A DNA stretch of 64,000 bases from Tetrastigma voinierianum (lineage: Eukaryota; Streptophyta; Magnoliopsida; Vitales; Vitaceae). Below the pieces are notes generated by a model, which was given only the letters and a program-made list of their open reading frames with translations, was not told the DNA's origin and made no database searches. Both the position numbers and the translations under genes were made by a program. The stretch is from the NCBI GenBank assembly GCA_016808115.1, contig JAEQBH010009445.1, positions 62,001 to 126,000 of the forward strand, written 5' to 3'. Below, in pieces: positions 1 through 9,149 of this stretch. Each line of letters starts with the position of its first letter. Position 1 is the first letter of the stretch.

Positions 1-2411
1 GCTCGAGTTGGCCCGGTTCCTAAGTTATACAGTTGGTGTAGGTGGAGCTCGTCACATTGATCCTCTACGGTCTCGTTAGTTTGTCTTATATGAGTTGAAA
101 TGATTGTTGAATTTGCCCCGCGATCCGTCTTTGGATGGTCGTCGAGGCGCGAGTATGAGTGGGTAGAGGCTCGTCCTCGTGGGGCGGGAAGGGCTCATCA
201 TAGTGAGCGTGGGTGGGGCTCGTCCATGTGGGCCCCGAGAAGGAAGAGCTCGTCGTAGTGAATGAAGTAGGCGGGGCCCGGAGTCAGGTGAGCCGAGGAA
301 GAGCTCGTCAATATGAATTGTTGAGTAGGAGCTCGTCCATGTGAACTGAGGGAAGAGCTCATAAGAGTGAACTGTGGAGCAGAGCTCGTCCACGTGAACT
401 GAGGGGAAGAGCTCGTCGATATGTATTGTTGACAAGACCTGGATCGAGAAGGCCCGGAAGGAAGAGCTCGTCGATATGAGCGTGTTGGTGGGGCTTCGTC
501 CATGTGAGGCGAGGGAAGGCTCGTCAGTGGATAGTAGGCGGGGCTCGTCCAGGAGTGAGGGCGGGAAGGAGCTGCCAATGTAAATAGTTGGTGGAGGCTC
601 GTCCAGAGTGGGCCCGGGGAGGCTCGTCAATGGCTTGTTTGTGGGAGCTCGTCCATGTAAGGCGGGAAGGCTCGTCGAGTGGGATAGTAGGAAGCTCGTC
701 CACGTGAACTGAGGGGAAGAGCTCGTCAGAGTGAACTGTTGGTGGGAGCTCGTCCATGTGAACTAAGGGAAGAACTCGCCAATGTAAATAGTTGAGTAAG
801 AACTCGTCCGTGGCGAGGAGAGCCGTCAATGTAGACTATTGGTGGGAGCTCGTCGAAGTATGGGCGGGAAGAGCTCGTCGGAAGTTAATAATGGCGGGAG
901 CTCGTCCGTGGCGGGAAGAGCTCAATCAATATGAGCTGGTAGTGGGGGCTCGTCCATACGACCTTGAGGGGAAGAGCTCGTCGGAGTGAATAGTAGGCGG
1001 GATCTCGTCCCAGTGAGGCGGGAAGCTCGTCAATATGAGGCGGTAGTAGGGCTTCGTCCGTGGGCGAGGGAAGAGCTCGTAGAGTGGTATGGAGCCCGAG
1101 CTCGTCCACGTGAACTGAGGGGAAGAGCTCGTCAATATGTATTGTTAGCAGGAGCTCGTCTAAGAGAACTGAAGGGAAGAGCTCGTGAATATGAACTGTT
1201 GGTGGGAGCTCGTCCATGGGGCGAGAAGAGCTCGTCGGGAGTGAATAGTAGGCGGGGAGCTCATCAAGTGAGGGCGGGGGAAGATCTCGCCAATGTAAAT
1301 AGTTGAGTGGAAACTCGTCCAAGTGGGCGAGGGGAGGCCCGTCAATGTGAGGCTTTGTTGGTGGGGCTCGTCCATGAGAAGCGAGGGAAGAGCTCGTCAG
1401 AGTGAATAGTAGGCGGGAGGCTAGTCAGAGTGAGCGGGGGAAGAGCTCGTCAATATGAGCTTGTTGGTGAGACTCGTCCATGTGAAGCTTGAAGGCCGTG
1501 GAGTGGATAGTGGCGGGCTCGTCAAGTGGGCGGGAAGGCTCGCCAATGTAATTTGTTGAGTATGGGCTCGTCCGTGTGAGCTGAGGGGAGCTTCTTGATG
1601 TATATAGTTGAGTAAGAGCTCGTCCAAGTGAACTGAGGGGAGAGCTCTTCAATGTAAATAGTTGAGCAGGAGCTCGTCCATGTGATTTGAGGGGAAGAGC
1701 TCGTCAATATGTATTGTTGGCAGGAGCTCGTCCAAGAGAACTGAAGGGAAGAGCTCGTCAATATGAACTGTTGGTGGGAGCTCGTCCATGTGAACTGAGG
1801 GGAAGAGCTCGTCAGAGTGAATAGTAGGCGGGAGCTCGTCCAAGTGAACTGAGGGAAGAGCTCGCCAATGTAAATAGTTGAGTAAGAGCTCGTCCAAGTG
1901 GGCGGGGAGGCTCGTCAGTATTTGTTCGTGGGGCTGCGTCAGTGTGGGCGAGGGAAGAGCTCGTCATAGTGAATGGTAGGCGAGGGAGCTCGTCCAGTGA
2001 GACGAGGGAAGAGCTCGATCAATGTGGCTGGTGGTGGGAGTTCGTCCATGTGAGGCCAGAGAAAGAGCTCGTCAGTGAATAGTAGGCGAGCTCGTCAGTG
2101 GCCCGGGGAAGGCTCGCTTGATATGAAGCTGTTGAGTAGGGCTCGTCGTGTAGATTGAGGGGAGGGCTCGCCCGATGTAAATAGTTGAGTAGAGGCTCGT
2201 CCCGAGTGGGCGGGGGGAGAGCTCGTCAATGTAAATAGTTGAGCAAGAGCTCATCCAAGTGAACTGAGGTGAGAGCTCGTCATTGTAAATAGTTGAAGCG
2301 GGGAGCTCGTCCATGTGGCCCGGGGAAGAGCTCCTTCGGTGTGCCATTGTTGGCGGGAGCTCGTCCCGAGTGAGGCGAAGGGAAGAGCTCGTCAATATGA
2401 GGCTGTTGGTA
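1..2411 (-). repeat. 27-bp tandem repeat array (54-bp dimer), 3' region of Tat element T
   Basis: Nearly every unit starts with GAGCTCGTC (or GAGCTCGCC), and the same motif returns about every 27 bp. Two unit types alternate: one carries GTGAACTGAGGGGAA, the other a GTTGGTGG or AGTAGGCGG tail, so the higher-order period is 54 bp. By length there are about 90 units, and the array runs off the left edge. Since 27 is a multiple of three, one minus-strand frame reads as a nonapeptide repeat, FPSVHMDEL alternating with PPTVHIDEL, for stretches of up to about 145 codons between stops. It lies downstream of T's integrase on T's sense strand, where Tat-lineage elements are known to carry variable tandem repeats. 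Unit-to-unit divergence is moderate, with many small indels. Confidence 0.85.
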
Positions 2412-2722
2412 GGTCGAGCTCTTGAGCGGTGTGGCTGTCTTGAGTAGATGAGGCTCGTGAGAGTGGCGGCCCAGATGTTTGGCGTAGCTGTAGTGGTGTT
2501 GGCCCAGAGATAGCGATGTAGCTGGTGAGGTCGAGCTCTTGAGAGCGGCGTGCTTTGTCTGAGTAGATGGGCTCGTGAAGTGACGGCCCAGGCTCTGTGT
2601 TTGTGGCCTTGGTGGCTTTCAATTTGAATGGCGATGTAAGCGGTACGGTCGACTCTTGAGAGCGGCGTGGCTTTGTCTGAGAAGTAGATGGGCTCATGAA
2701 GTGAAGCTGTTGGGCTCTGTTA
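2412..2722. repeat. Second tandem repeat, about 117-bp unit, 2.6 copies
   Basis: GGTCGAGCTCTTGAGAG-type starts occur at 2,412, 2,529 and 2,647 (the third reads GGTCGACTCTTGAGAG), giving spacings of 117 and 118 bp. Each copy continues with a GTAGATG(A)GGCTCGTGA segment and, in the first two, a CGATGTA(A)G(C) tail. The third copy is cut short near 2,722. The unit is unrelated to the 27-bp array except for the shared GAGCTC core, and it directly abuts that array. Confidence 0.75.
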
Positions 2723-3119
2723 TGCCTTGGTAGTTGAAGAGCTTAGTATATAAGCGCTTAGGTATTCTTTGGTTAACTTCAATTCTTGGAAAGGCGGCGT
2801 CTTTAATCTTAGTTATGAAGAATTTGGAACGATTCTTGGCAATTTTCAAGTGCTTTGGCCTTCTTTAAATGGTAGTTACATTTGCTTTTATATCCACAAT
2901 AACGAAGGTTCCGCCTTTCATGGTGGGTGAAAGGGAGTTTGCATGGGATTGATGTTCAAAGCTCGACCGTCCTTGTTGGGGTTCCTCTGAAGCTTCTGGA
3001 TCGGATTTTCTGGATCTCTGCCTATGGGAGTTGTGTTTTTCCCTAGTCTCCCCTTTATGGGAGTTATGTTATTCCCTAGCTTTCAGCTAGGGAATGCGTC
3101 CGGAGAGGGCGGTGCATCT
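2723..3119. other. Non-coding spacer in T's 3' region with a perfect hairpin
   Basis: No coding similarity is visible. A plus-strand TATATAAG lies near 2,747. A roughly 38-bp direct repeat beginning TATGGGAGTT occurs near 3,022 and 3,056. A perfect 11-bp stem with a 3-nt loop (ATTCCCTAGCT / AGCTAGGGAAT) occupies 3,071-3,095. Its position suggests 3' untranslated sequence of T. Confidence 0.5.
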
Positions 3120-3518
3120 CTTGCACTGTTCTCTCTGTTTTCTATTCTTCTTCTTCCCCCTCTTTTTTTTTTCTCCTCTTTTCTTTTCTCCCTCTCCTCT
3201 TCTCTTTTCTCCTTTTTTCTTAATACCTCCCGACACCTTTTTCTTCTCTCCTTTCCCTTTCGTCTGAAATCTTTTGTTCCCTTTTTCTTCCTTCTCTTTT
3301 TTTCCTCTCCTCTTCTCTTTTCTCCCTCTCCTCTTCTCTTTTCTCCTTTCTTTTTTCTCTTTTCTCCCTTTTCTTAACTACTCCGGCTTTTTCTCTCCTT
3401 TTCTCTTTTCTCCCTCTCTTCTTCTCTTGTCTCCTTTCTTTTTTCCATTTATTTCCATCTCGTTTTCCTTTTCTTCATTCTGTCTTTCTCCTTTGTCTTT
3501 TGCTTCCTTCTCTTGTTT
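3120..3518 (-). repeat. Long polypyrimidine (sense-strand polypurine) tract
   Basis: About 400 bp of almost pure C/T on the plus strand, built from degenerate CTCTTTTCTCC units, so T's sense strand is a purine tract. Open frames here on the plus strand (Phe/Ser/Leu-only proteins) follow from composition. Tracts like this are common near the 3' end of gypsy elements, but I cannot show that this one primes plus-strand synthesis. Confidence 0.7.
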
Positions 3519-3840
3519 TTTTAGCGGAGCCCCTTATGCTGCGTGCTTTGAGGTGTAGAGATGATGCCCACTTGATTATAACAGGTGTAATCCCGATTGT
3601 AATCTGATTGTAATCCAGTTGTGATCTGATTGTAATAAAAAGAGACTTTTCTTTTTGTGTGTATGAATCCTCTTATTATGCCTTTTTTTTTATTTTCATA
3701 TATCTGAACTGTATGAGATGTCGGCAGTAATTAACAAATGCTCGGCTTCGCCATTTAGTAATTAGGAAGGCTACAATCTGGCCAAAACTTATTGGTAAAA
3801 CGCTTAAGATGTTGCATTCCAAGTATCTTTGCCGAATTTT
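3519..3840. other. Spacer between integrase end and polypyrimidine tract
   Basis: Holds a short direct-repeat patch around 3,588-3,636 in which GATTGTAAT recurs about every 11-20 bp, followed by AAAAAGAGAC and T-rich sequence. Nothing codes. On T's strand it follows the integrase stop region, so it is most simply 3' untranslated sequence. Confidence 0.5.
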
Positions 3841-4835
3841 CCTCTTACATTTTGGAGTTAGCTGTTACTGGTCTGGCGGCACAAGAGATATGATGAGACC
3901 TTCCGATTGGGGCCCAGTTTTCCATCGTGGCTGGATTCTTCCTTCTTGGCCAAGACTTTTTAAGACTAAGTCGCCTGGCATGTAGCTCCTGGGCTTGACT
4001 CTTTGATTATAGTACCTTGCTGTTTTCCTTTGATATTCCTCCGTACGTCTTTGAACCTGCTCGCGCTTTTCATCCAGGAGTTCTAAGTTTAGACGAAGGG
4101 CCTCGTCATTGTGCTCTCGATCGCCTTTCGATCTGGGAGACTTTATTCGAGCCTGCAGCTGCGCCTCCCGATGCAGCTAGAGGCGGCGGGGTTTCGAGTT
4201 CTTGACCTGTGTTGTCTGTGGAGCGTGGCACCTCGGGGGAGGTATTCTACCCGATTTCTTGGTCTTCCAACTTGGTCTTCAGCGACTTTAAGGGTTACGA
4301 TTGTGACCTCGGCTTTGTCCGGTGGATTGCGGGTGTGCCGGGGACGATAATGATTTTTAATTAGAGCTCGACGCAGTCTCTGAATTTAGCGTTATCGGCT
4401 ATTTTCCATTATGCGATACCCGGGGATCTCGAGGATGCAAACACCGCATATGATGGCTAGCCACCTGAAAGTGCGTATCTTACGTTGCATGGTGGCTAAG
4501 GCTGGCTCGCCCCGCCAGTGCGAAGTAAACCGCTGCGGCAAATTTGAATTTACAGCGACCTTTATAATGGCGAGAGTTTGTGTCGAACCCCATTGTTGGA
4601 AAGGCCAGGGACTCGTGATTGATGTTAAGGGCTCTGACGGGAGGCGTGAGATCTTGGCGTGCTCCTGGCAGATCCTGCATTTCTTGACTAGGTCAGTTGC
4701 ATCTTTGAGTATGGTAGGCCAGTAGTATCCCTGCCTCAAGACTTTTCCTGCTAATGCCCGAGCTCCGATATGATTTCTGCATATGCCCTCATGTACTCTC
4801 TCAGCACGTACTCGGTGTCCTCCCCCGATATGCAT
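3841..4835 (-). pseudogene. Tat-lineage integrase remnant (element T)
   Basis: Integrase of a Ty3/gypsy element, which would join element cDNA to the host chromosome. Read leftward, it starts with an H2C2 zinc-binding domain (about 4,640-4,835) whose two His and the CRIC pair are visible, with the stretch GARALAGKVLRQGYYWP between them. The TSITSPWPFQQWG segment that precedes the catalytic core in Tat elements follows. Core catalytic residues are lost to frameshifts between 4,150 and 4,600. The C-terminal part is clear again at about 3,860-4,115, with ALRLNLELLDEKREQ, RYYNQRVKPRSYMPGDLVLK and a PRWKTGP segment. Assignment to Tat rests on these signatures and on the dual RNase H upstream. Not functional as read. 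Confidence 0.85.
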
Positions 4836-4883
4836 TTGAGGAAGGGTGTGAAAAATCCTAGCTTGTAAAGGCTTCCTTTATGA

Positions 4884-5480
4884 TTAGTGAACTGTAGACC
4901 TCGTCCTTATTTTGCCGTTTGCTTCTTTAGGGTGGATCACGGTAGGCTTAAATACGATATATAATTCCAAATTGGGTCCATCAACTTGGCGTGGACTCTC
5001 TTGGAGGCGACCGCATTCTGGGATCGATAGAGGGTTCCGCCATGTATTCGACAGGCGTTGCCCACTGTCGAATCTTCTGCAGGCGTGGCCCGACTTTCCT
5101 AAGGCGTCGGCTCGGGAGTTTTCTGCCTTGGGGACATGTTTGACTTGAACCAACACAAATTTCTTTAATAATTCGCGGACCTTCTGAAGGTATAAGATCA
5201 TCCTTTCACTTTGGGACTAAGTAAGTGTCTTGTTGTCACGACCACGGTTAAGTCACTTTGCAGACCTCTAGGTCGACCTCCAATGAATGGCGAGGTTGGG
5301 GGCCACGCTAGCGACCTCATGCTCGGCTTCGTTGTTTGATGTATGAAATCAAATGCGAGTGCATATTCAATGTCTAATCGCCAGGGAGAGTTAGGATCGG
5401 GACACACTCCACCTTGCGCATTGAGCTCCATCTCTGAGAGTTTCAAGTGGAGATGATCGCCAGCAGGCATCTAGCAGGTT
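4884..5480 (-). pseudogene. Archaeal-type (second) RNase H remnant, element T
   Basis: Sense-strand segments read IEYALAFDF near 5,360-5,390 and YLQKVRELLKKFVLVQVKHV followed by AENSRADALGK near 4,990-5,160. These match the second, archaeal-type RNase H that Tat elements carry between the standard RNase H and integrase. The middle of the domain, including the Asp that pairs with the histidine region, is scattered over three frames. Its presence separates T from Athila and chromovirus elements elsewhere in the window. Confidence 0.75.
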
Positions 5481-5960
5481 CCGCTAATGCAAATTCCATG
5501 ATGAAGTCGGCCAAGACCTGCCCTTTTATTGCGGTTTTTAGCTGTGCTCGTCTCCGAAGACTCGCTCGACTCTATTGGCCTACTCATCAGTCTGCCGGAG
5601 GTCTCTGGTTTATGTAATACTTGCTTCATTGGGTATTCTTTTGGGACTTCTATAGTATGAGCTTGGAAATGCAGGCCAGAGCTTTGACTACTTGATGCGC
5701 GAGCCGAGTGCTTTTCATTCTTGGGTACCTCTCCTCGCTCCTCTTAGAGCTCGGTATGATAATAAACCTCTCGCTCGCTCCTCTTAGAGCTCATTGAGTA
5801 ATAAACTAGATCTTGAACTCGCTCTTTATCTCGCGGGGACATCAACGGTTGAAAAGTCAGAATCTGTTAAGTATATGATGAGGAGCTCCTTGACGGGGCT
5901 TACTAGAATGGGGGGACTGGTATATCTTCATCGCAGAGCAGCTTCTTCGCACTTCATTCC
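5481..5960 (-). pseudogene. Degraded RT thumb / first RNase H region, element T
   Basis: By position this stretch should hold the end of RT and the standard RNase H. I could not recover convincing motifs; the minus-strand frames are broken about every 20-40 codons. It is listed because the flanking RT and second RNase H fix what it must have been. Confidence 0.45.
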
Positions 5961-6830
5961 CGTTGAAAGGCTTTCTTCGCAACTTGGAAGAAAGGCATTT
6001 GTCCTGCTGCGGATCTGGCAGAGCTAAAGGCTGCCAATCCTTCCTGTCGATTATTGGACTTCTTTGTTCTTAGTGGCGGCGACATGTCGAGCTTCTTGCC
6101 TTTATTTTGTCGGTTTGCCTCAATTCCACTTGTGGTTAGCTATGAAACCCGAAATTTCGGTACGACACGTAGAAAGCATTTAATTTGGGTTGACTTCATG
6201 TTGTAATTCCTTAGAATCTGGAACACCTTAGAAAGATGAGCGATGTGGAGGTCGGCTGTGGTGGACTTCACCATTTATGGTATCTATGTATACTTCCATA
6301 GTTAGCCTATCGCTTACGGAACATCAGGTTTACTAACCTCGGTAGGTCGCTCCTGCATTCTTAGTCAAACGGCATCCTTTCGATAAATGGGTTCCTGTCT
6401 TTGTAATGACAGTCTTTTCTTGGTCGTGGGGTCCCATCTTGATCCCGGTTGTAGGAAAATGCATCCATAAAGCGAAAGTTCGTGGCGCGGTGCGTCCGCG
6501 ATGAGTCGATCCCTTAGCAAGGGAAATTTGTCGCCGGGCATGCTTTGTTATGTCGATGAAATCGATCTGGTCGCCCTTTCCGTTTGATTGTGAGTAGAAC
6601 ATTGCCCGACCCACTTTCGAGGATATTCCACTTCTCACGTCGCTCTTGCTTGGAGAGCTTGCCGACCTCTCGTTGATGGCTTTTGCCTTTGGCTGCGAAA
6701 GCTCTGGCAGCTTTAACGGTCGGTTTGAAATATGGGTTGGTGTCGCGACTTATGAGTGGTGTGTAGGATCGATTCCTCATGTCTGCTTGCTTCCATCTGA
6801 AAACATCTCTATTCTTCTTCAAAAATTGAT
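5961..6830 (-). pseudogene. Reverse transcriptase remnant, element T
   Basis: RT copies element RNA into DNA in the cytoplasmic particle. Sense-strand pieces in order: an NRDVFRWKQADM entry segment (about 6,770-6,820), NPYFKPTVKAARAFAA (about 6,690-6,740), NKACPATNFPC (about 6,510-6,550), DQEKTVITKTGTHL and KNAGATY (about 6,340-6,430). These are the Tat RT signatures corresponding to NKACPK, the EKTAF block and the GLKNAGATYQ block. The active site is seen at about 6,271-6,296 as VYID followed by Thr, where the family has Y-x-D-D, so the second catalytic Asp is lost. Multiple frameshifts. Confidence 0.82.
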
Positions 6831-6879
6831 AAGAGCTTTGAGGGTTTTAGCTAGTTTGGAAGCCGTCTTAGGCGAGATA

Positions 6880-7333
6880 TTAGGTCGTCATCAGTGACAG
6901 GTTTAGTTCTCCCCAGGAGATGGTTGGGCGACTTTTCTCGTGCGATGAAGAAGCTAATCTGTTCCATTTATGATGCTGTTTCATGGAGAATTTGTGTAAC
7001 ATTCCACAGCCACCGTGTTGATCTCCACGAACCATCCTACTCCATGTATGGTTGGGAATTTGATTGTCTGTGATGATACGAGGATGGCTTTTATTGCGTT
7101 GAGAGCGGTCTTCCCTAGCAACATGTTTATAAGGTAGCGGGCGTACGATAAGGAACCTTCTTTGTCGCCAGATTACTGCACGGCGAGGAGGCTCTCCCAG
7201 GGTTAGCACCGGTTGAATCGAGCCCAATGGTAATACGCTTTTCTCCTTGAGTATATGTGTGTTGGCGGGTTCTAACTCTCCCAATACCATTTGTCGAAGG
7301 TGGCGAAAATGATGTCGGTGACTCCGTTATCAT
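6880..7333 (-). pseudogene. Aspartic protease region remnant, element T
   Basis: One minus-strand frame stays open for 136 codons. Its latter half (TWSRMVRGDQHGGCGMLHK, then KQHHKWNRL, about 6,950-7,040) corresponds to the linker that follows protease in Tat polyproteins. The preceding RRFLIVRPLPY piece fits the strand before the conserved 'lGR' loop. I do not see an intact catalytic Asp-Ser/Thr-Gly. It lies between gag and RT as expected. Confidence 0.6.
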
Positions 7334-8723
7334 TTAAAACTCGATGAACGATTGTGTTGGCCCTGATCAGCGTAAAGACCGCTACCAATGGGCGTCGTAG
7401 AGTCTTGGCATCGCTTCAGATCACGAGTCGGAAGCATTGATGGTAGTGTCGAGTCGCGGTAGTTTAGATACTGCTTGTATTTCCTCCATATCGCGATCTT
7501 ATCTTCTGCGGTGGGCCTTAAGTAGAGCCCCAGATTCTCCTCACCGAATCCTCCAGAGATCACGTGGATTTCTCAGTGCTTGGTCTTTGAGTCGTCGTTT
7601 GTCGAGGCGGCGGTTGTTGGGTCGGGGCCTGGTTTTGATTATGGGCCTGACTTTGGGCCTGACTCTGGGCTTGATTCCCTGGAGATATGAAACGTCGGAG
7701 ATATCCGCGTTGTATCAAGTACTCTATTTCTCTTCGATTTGTATCTACGGTTATTAAGTCGATGCCCTTAGTCCCTATGGAACTTCGTAATACCCAGTGT
7801 TATCTTGTAGCGGGATCTCGTTCGAATTCGGCCATCTCGGGAGCGCTCGTTTCGGTACTTCATGTAAGACTTGTGACAGGGGTACATTAGGGAGTGAAGC
7901 GTTGGCCCGAGTAATGTTGTCGTCTTTGATTGTGGTGGGCCCTCGCGATCTACGAGGTTCCCAGCGGCACGGGGATGGTTCCCGATCTTTCACAGGGATT
8001 TTCCGCAATTAGCCTTGTCTTTTGGGGCTCGTCCTCGTGTCTGTCATCGCACCTTTCTTTGTAAGTGGAGGGAGCTCTCCTCTTTGATATGAGGCTTCCT
8101 CGCCGTTTATATATTTTACGCTGGCGGGACCTGGCCATGCCTTGAGGTTCTTCGAGATAGAGAACATCGAGTCCTTTGGCTAATACTCCCCCAACCTTGC
8201 AATGAAAATTTGTGATGCGAATTTTCATCGGGTCTGCGTCTATCTTCGGGGACTTCGGCGTTGAATCTTTGTACGTATGACTTGAGGGCTTTCTGCGAGC
8301 CACCTTGACGGTCCAGTAGATGGTAACTTCGGCTTTGCATGCGTCGGCTCGATGAAGTGGGAGGCAGATGCAATGGATAGTTCTGCGAGCAGAAGAAATT
8401 GTCGAAGGGGGATTATGTTAAACCGGGGCCATGTTGGGCCTTTTAGTGTAAAGCGGCGAAAGCCTGCCGTCTGAAGTCTTAATACCGGTACATCCATTTG
8501 ATTCTTGTGGGTATTGAGGTGGTCGGCCCGGGATCCTTGATTCCATGAATACTTCCACTTGTGGTATTACGAGATTTTCTTTGAAGCAATTGCATAGCAC
8601 CTCGGTATGAAGGGTGATTAGGTTTGTTGTACCAAGGTATCCGCGAATTATGCGGGGCGCGTCGCTAACCACCTCCTTCCTGCGGTGAGGCTCACGGTTG
8701 AAGACTCTGACCTCTGCTCCCAT
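7334..8723 (-). pseudogene. Gag remnant, element T
   Basis: Capsid/nucleocapsid precursor of T. The retrotransposon gag core lies at about 8,230-8,480: FRRFTLKGPTWPRFN, then an AELSIASASHF block, then a GGSQKALKSYVQRFNAE block in a shifted frame. This matches the Tat gag pattern of F-x-x-TLKGPA-x-x-WF, FxxLSxxF and LRDFVxRFNxE. No intact CCHC knuckle is visible. The N-terminal portion is taken as far as 8,723 because the open frame from there leads into the core. Several frameshifts. Confidence 0.72.
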
Positions 8724-9144
8724 AATTTGCTCTTAGTCCTAGGTGGGGCATGATGTGGTTCTTAGTTCGACACGTCTTAGTGCACCGCTTGGGTTTTCTT
8801 CTCCGCGGGGGCTAATTGTAGTCCATGCCCCACAGCTTGCGGTTTCAGCCTACCAGCCAGGCCTCTCGGGAATACCATGGTTGTATAGTCGCCGTGGGGG
8901 GGGGGGATATTATACCAGTCTTCAGGTGCATGGTGTCTCCGTGGATCTTTGCATTTGCACAGTAGGTACCTTTCCCAACTCTTATCGGGCGTTAGTTGGC
9001 TGAGGTGGATTCGTTCGTATTGGCACGCATTGCCTCTTTGGCCGGAGGCCTCTTGTGCGTCTAGCCGGTGGATCCCGCATCAGCAGACATTGCTCTGCTT
9101 GTATTCAGAGTCGATACCATCGATCAGCGAGAAATCGAGTTATA
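8724..9144 (-). other. 5' leader of element T
   Basis: No coding signal. It contains a run of 11 G on the plus strand (8,896-8,906). By position it is the untranslated leader between T's LTR/PBS and gag, and it is cut at 9,149 by insertion of element A. The continuation resumes at 29,728. I could not match a primer-binding site to a specific tRNA. Confidence 0.5.
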
Positions 9145-9149
9145 TTTGT
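9145..9149. repeat. Target-site duplication TTTGT, left of element A
   Basis: TTTGT directly precedes the TGATTAATGCC LTR start. The same five bases follow the right-hand LTR at 29,723-29,727, as expected for gypsy integration. Confidence 0.6.

Noticed and set aside
1..2411. CRISPR-like regularly spaced repeats
   Set aside because: Units abut with no unique spacers and the context is a plant retrotransposon.
1..2411. HDEL/KDEL-like ER retention signals (HMDEL, HIDEL) in the repeat peptide
   Set aside because: The motif is internal and repeated; retention signals act only at a C-terminus. The match follows from the GAGCTCGTC word.
3024..3558. Plus-strand proteins of up to 117 residues made of Phe, Ser and Leu
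   Set aside because: They are translations of the C/T tract; no family resemblance.
8896..8906. G11 run as a quadruplex regulator
   Set aside because: A single G tract without three neighbouring tracts, and possibly a homopolymer length error.
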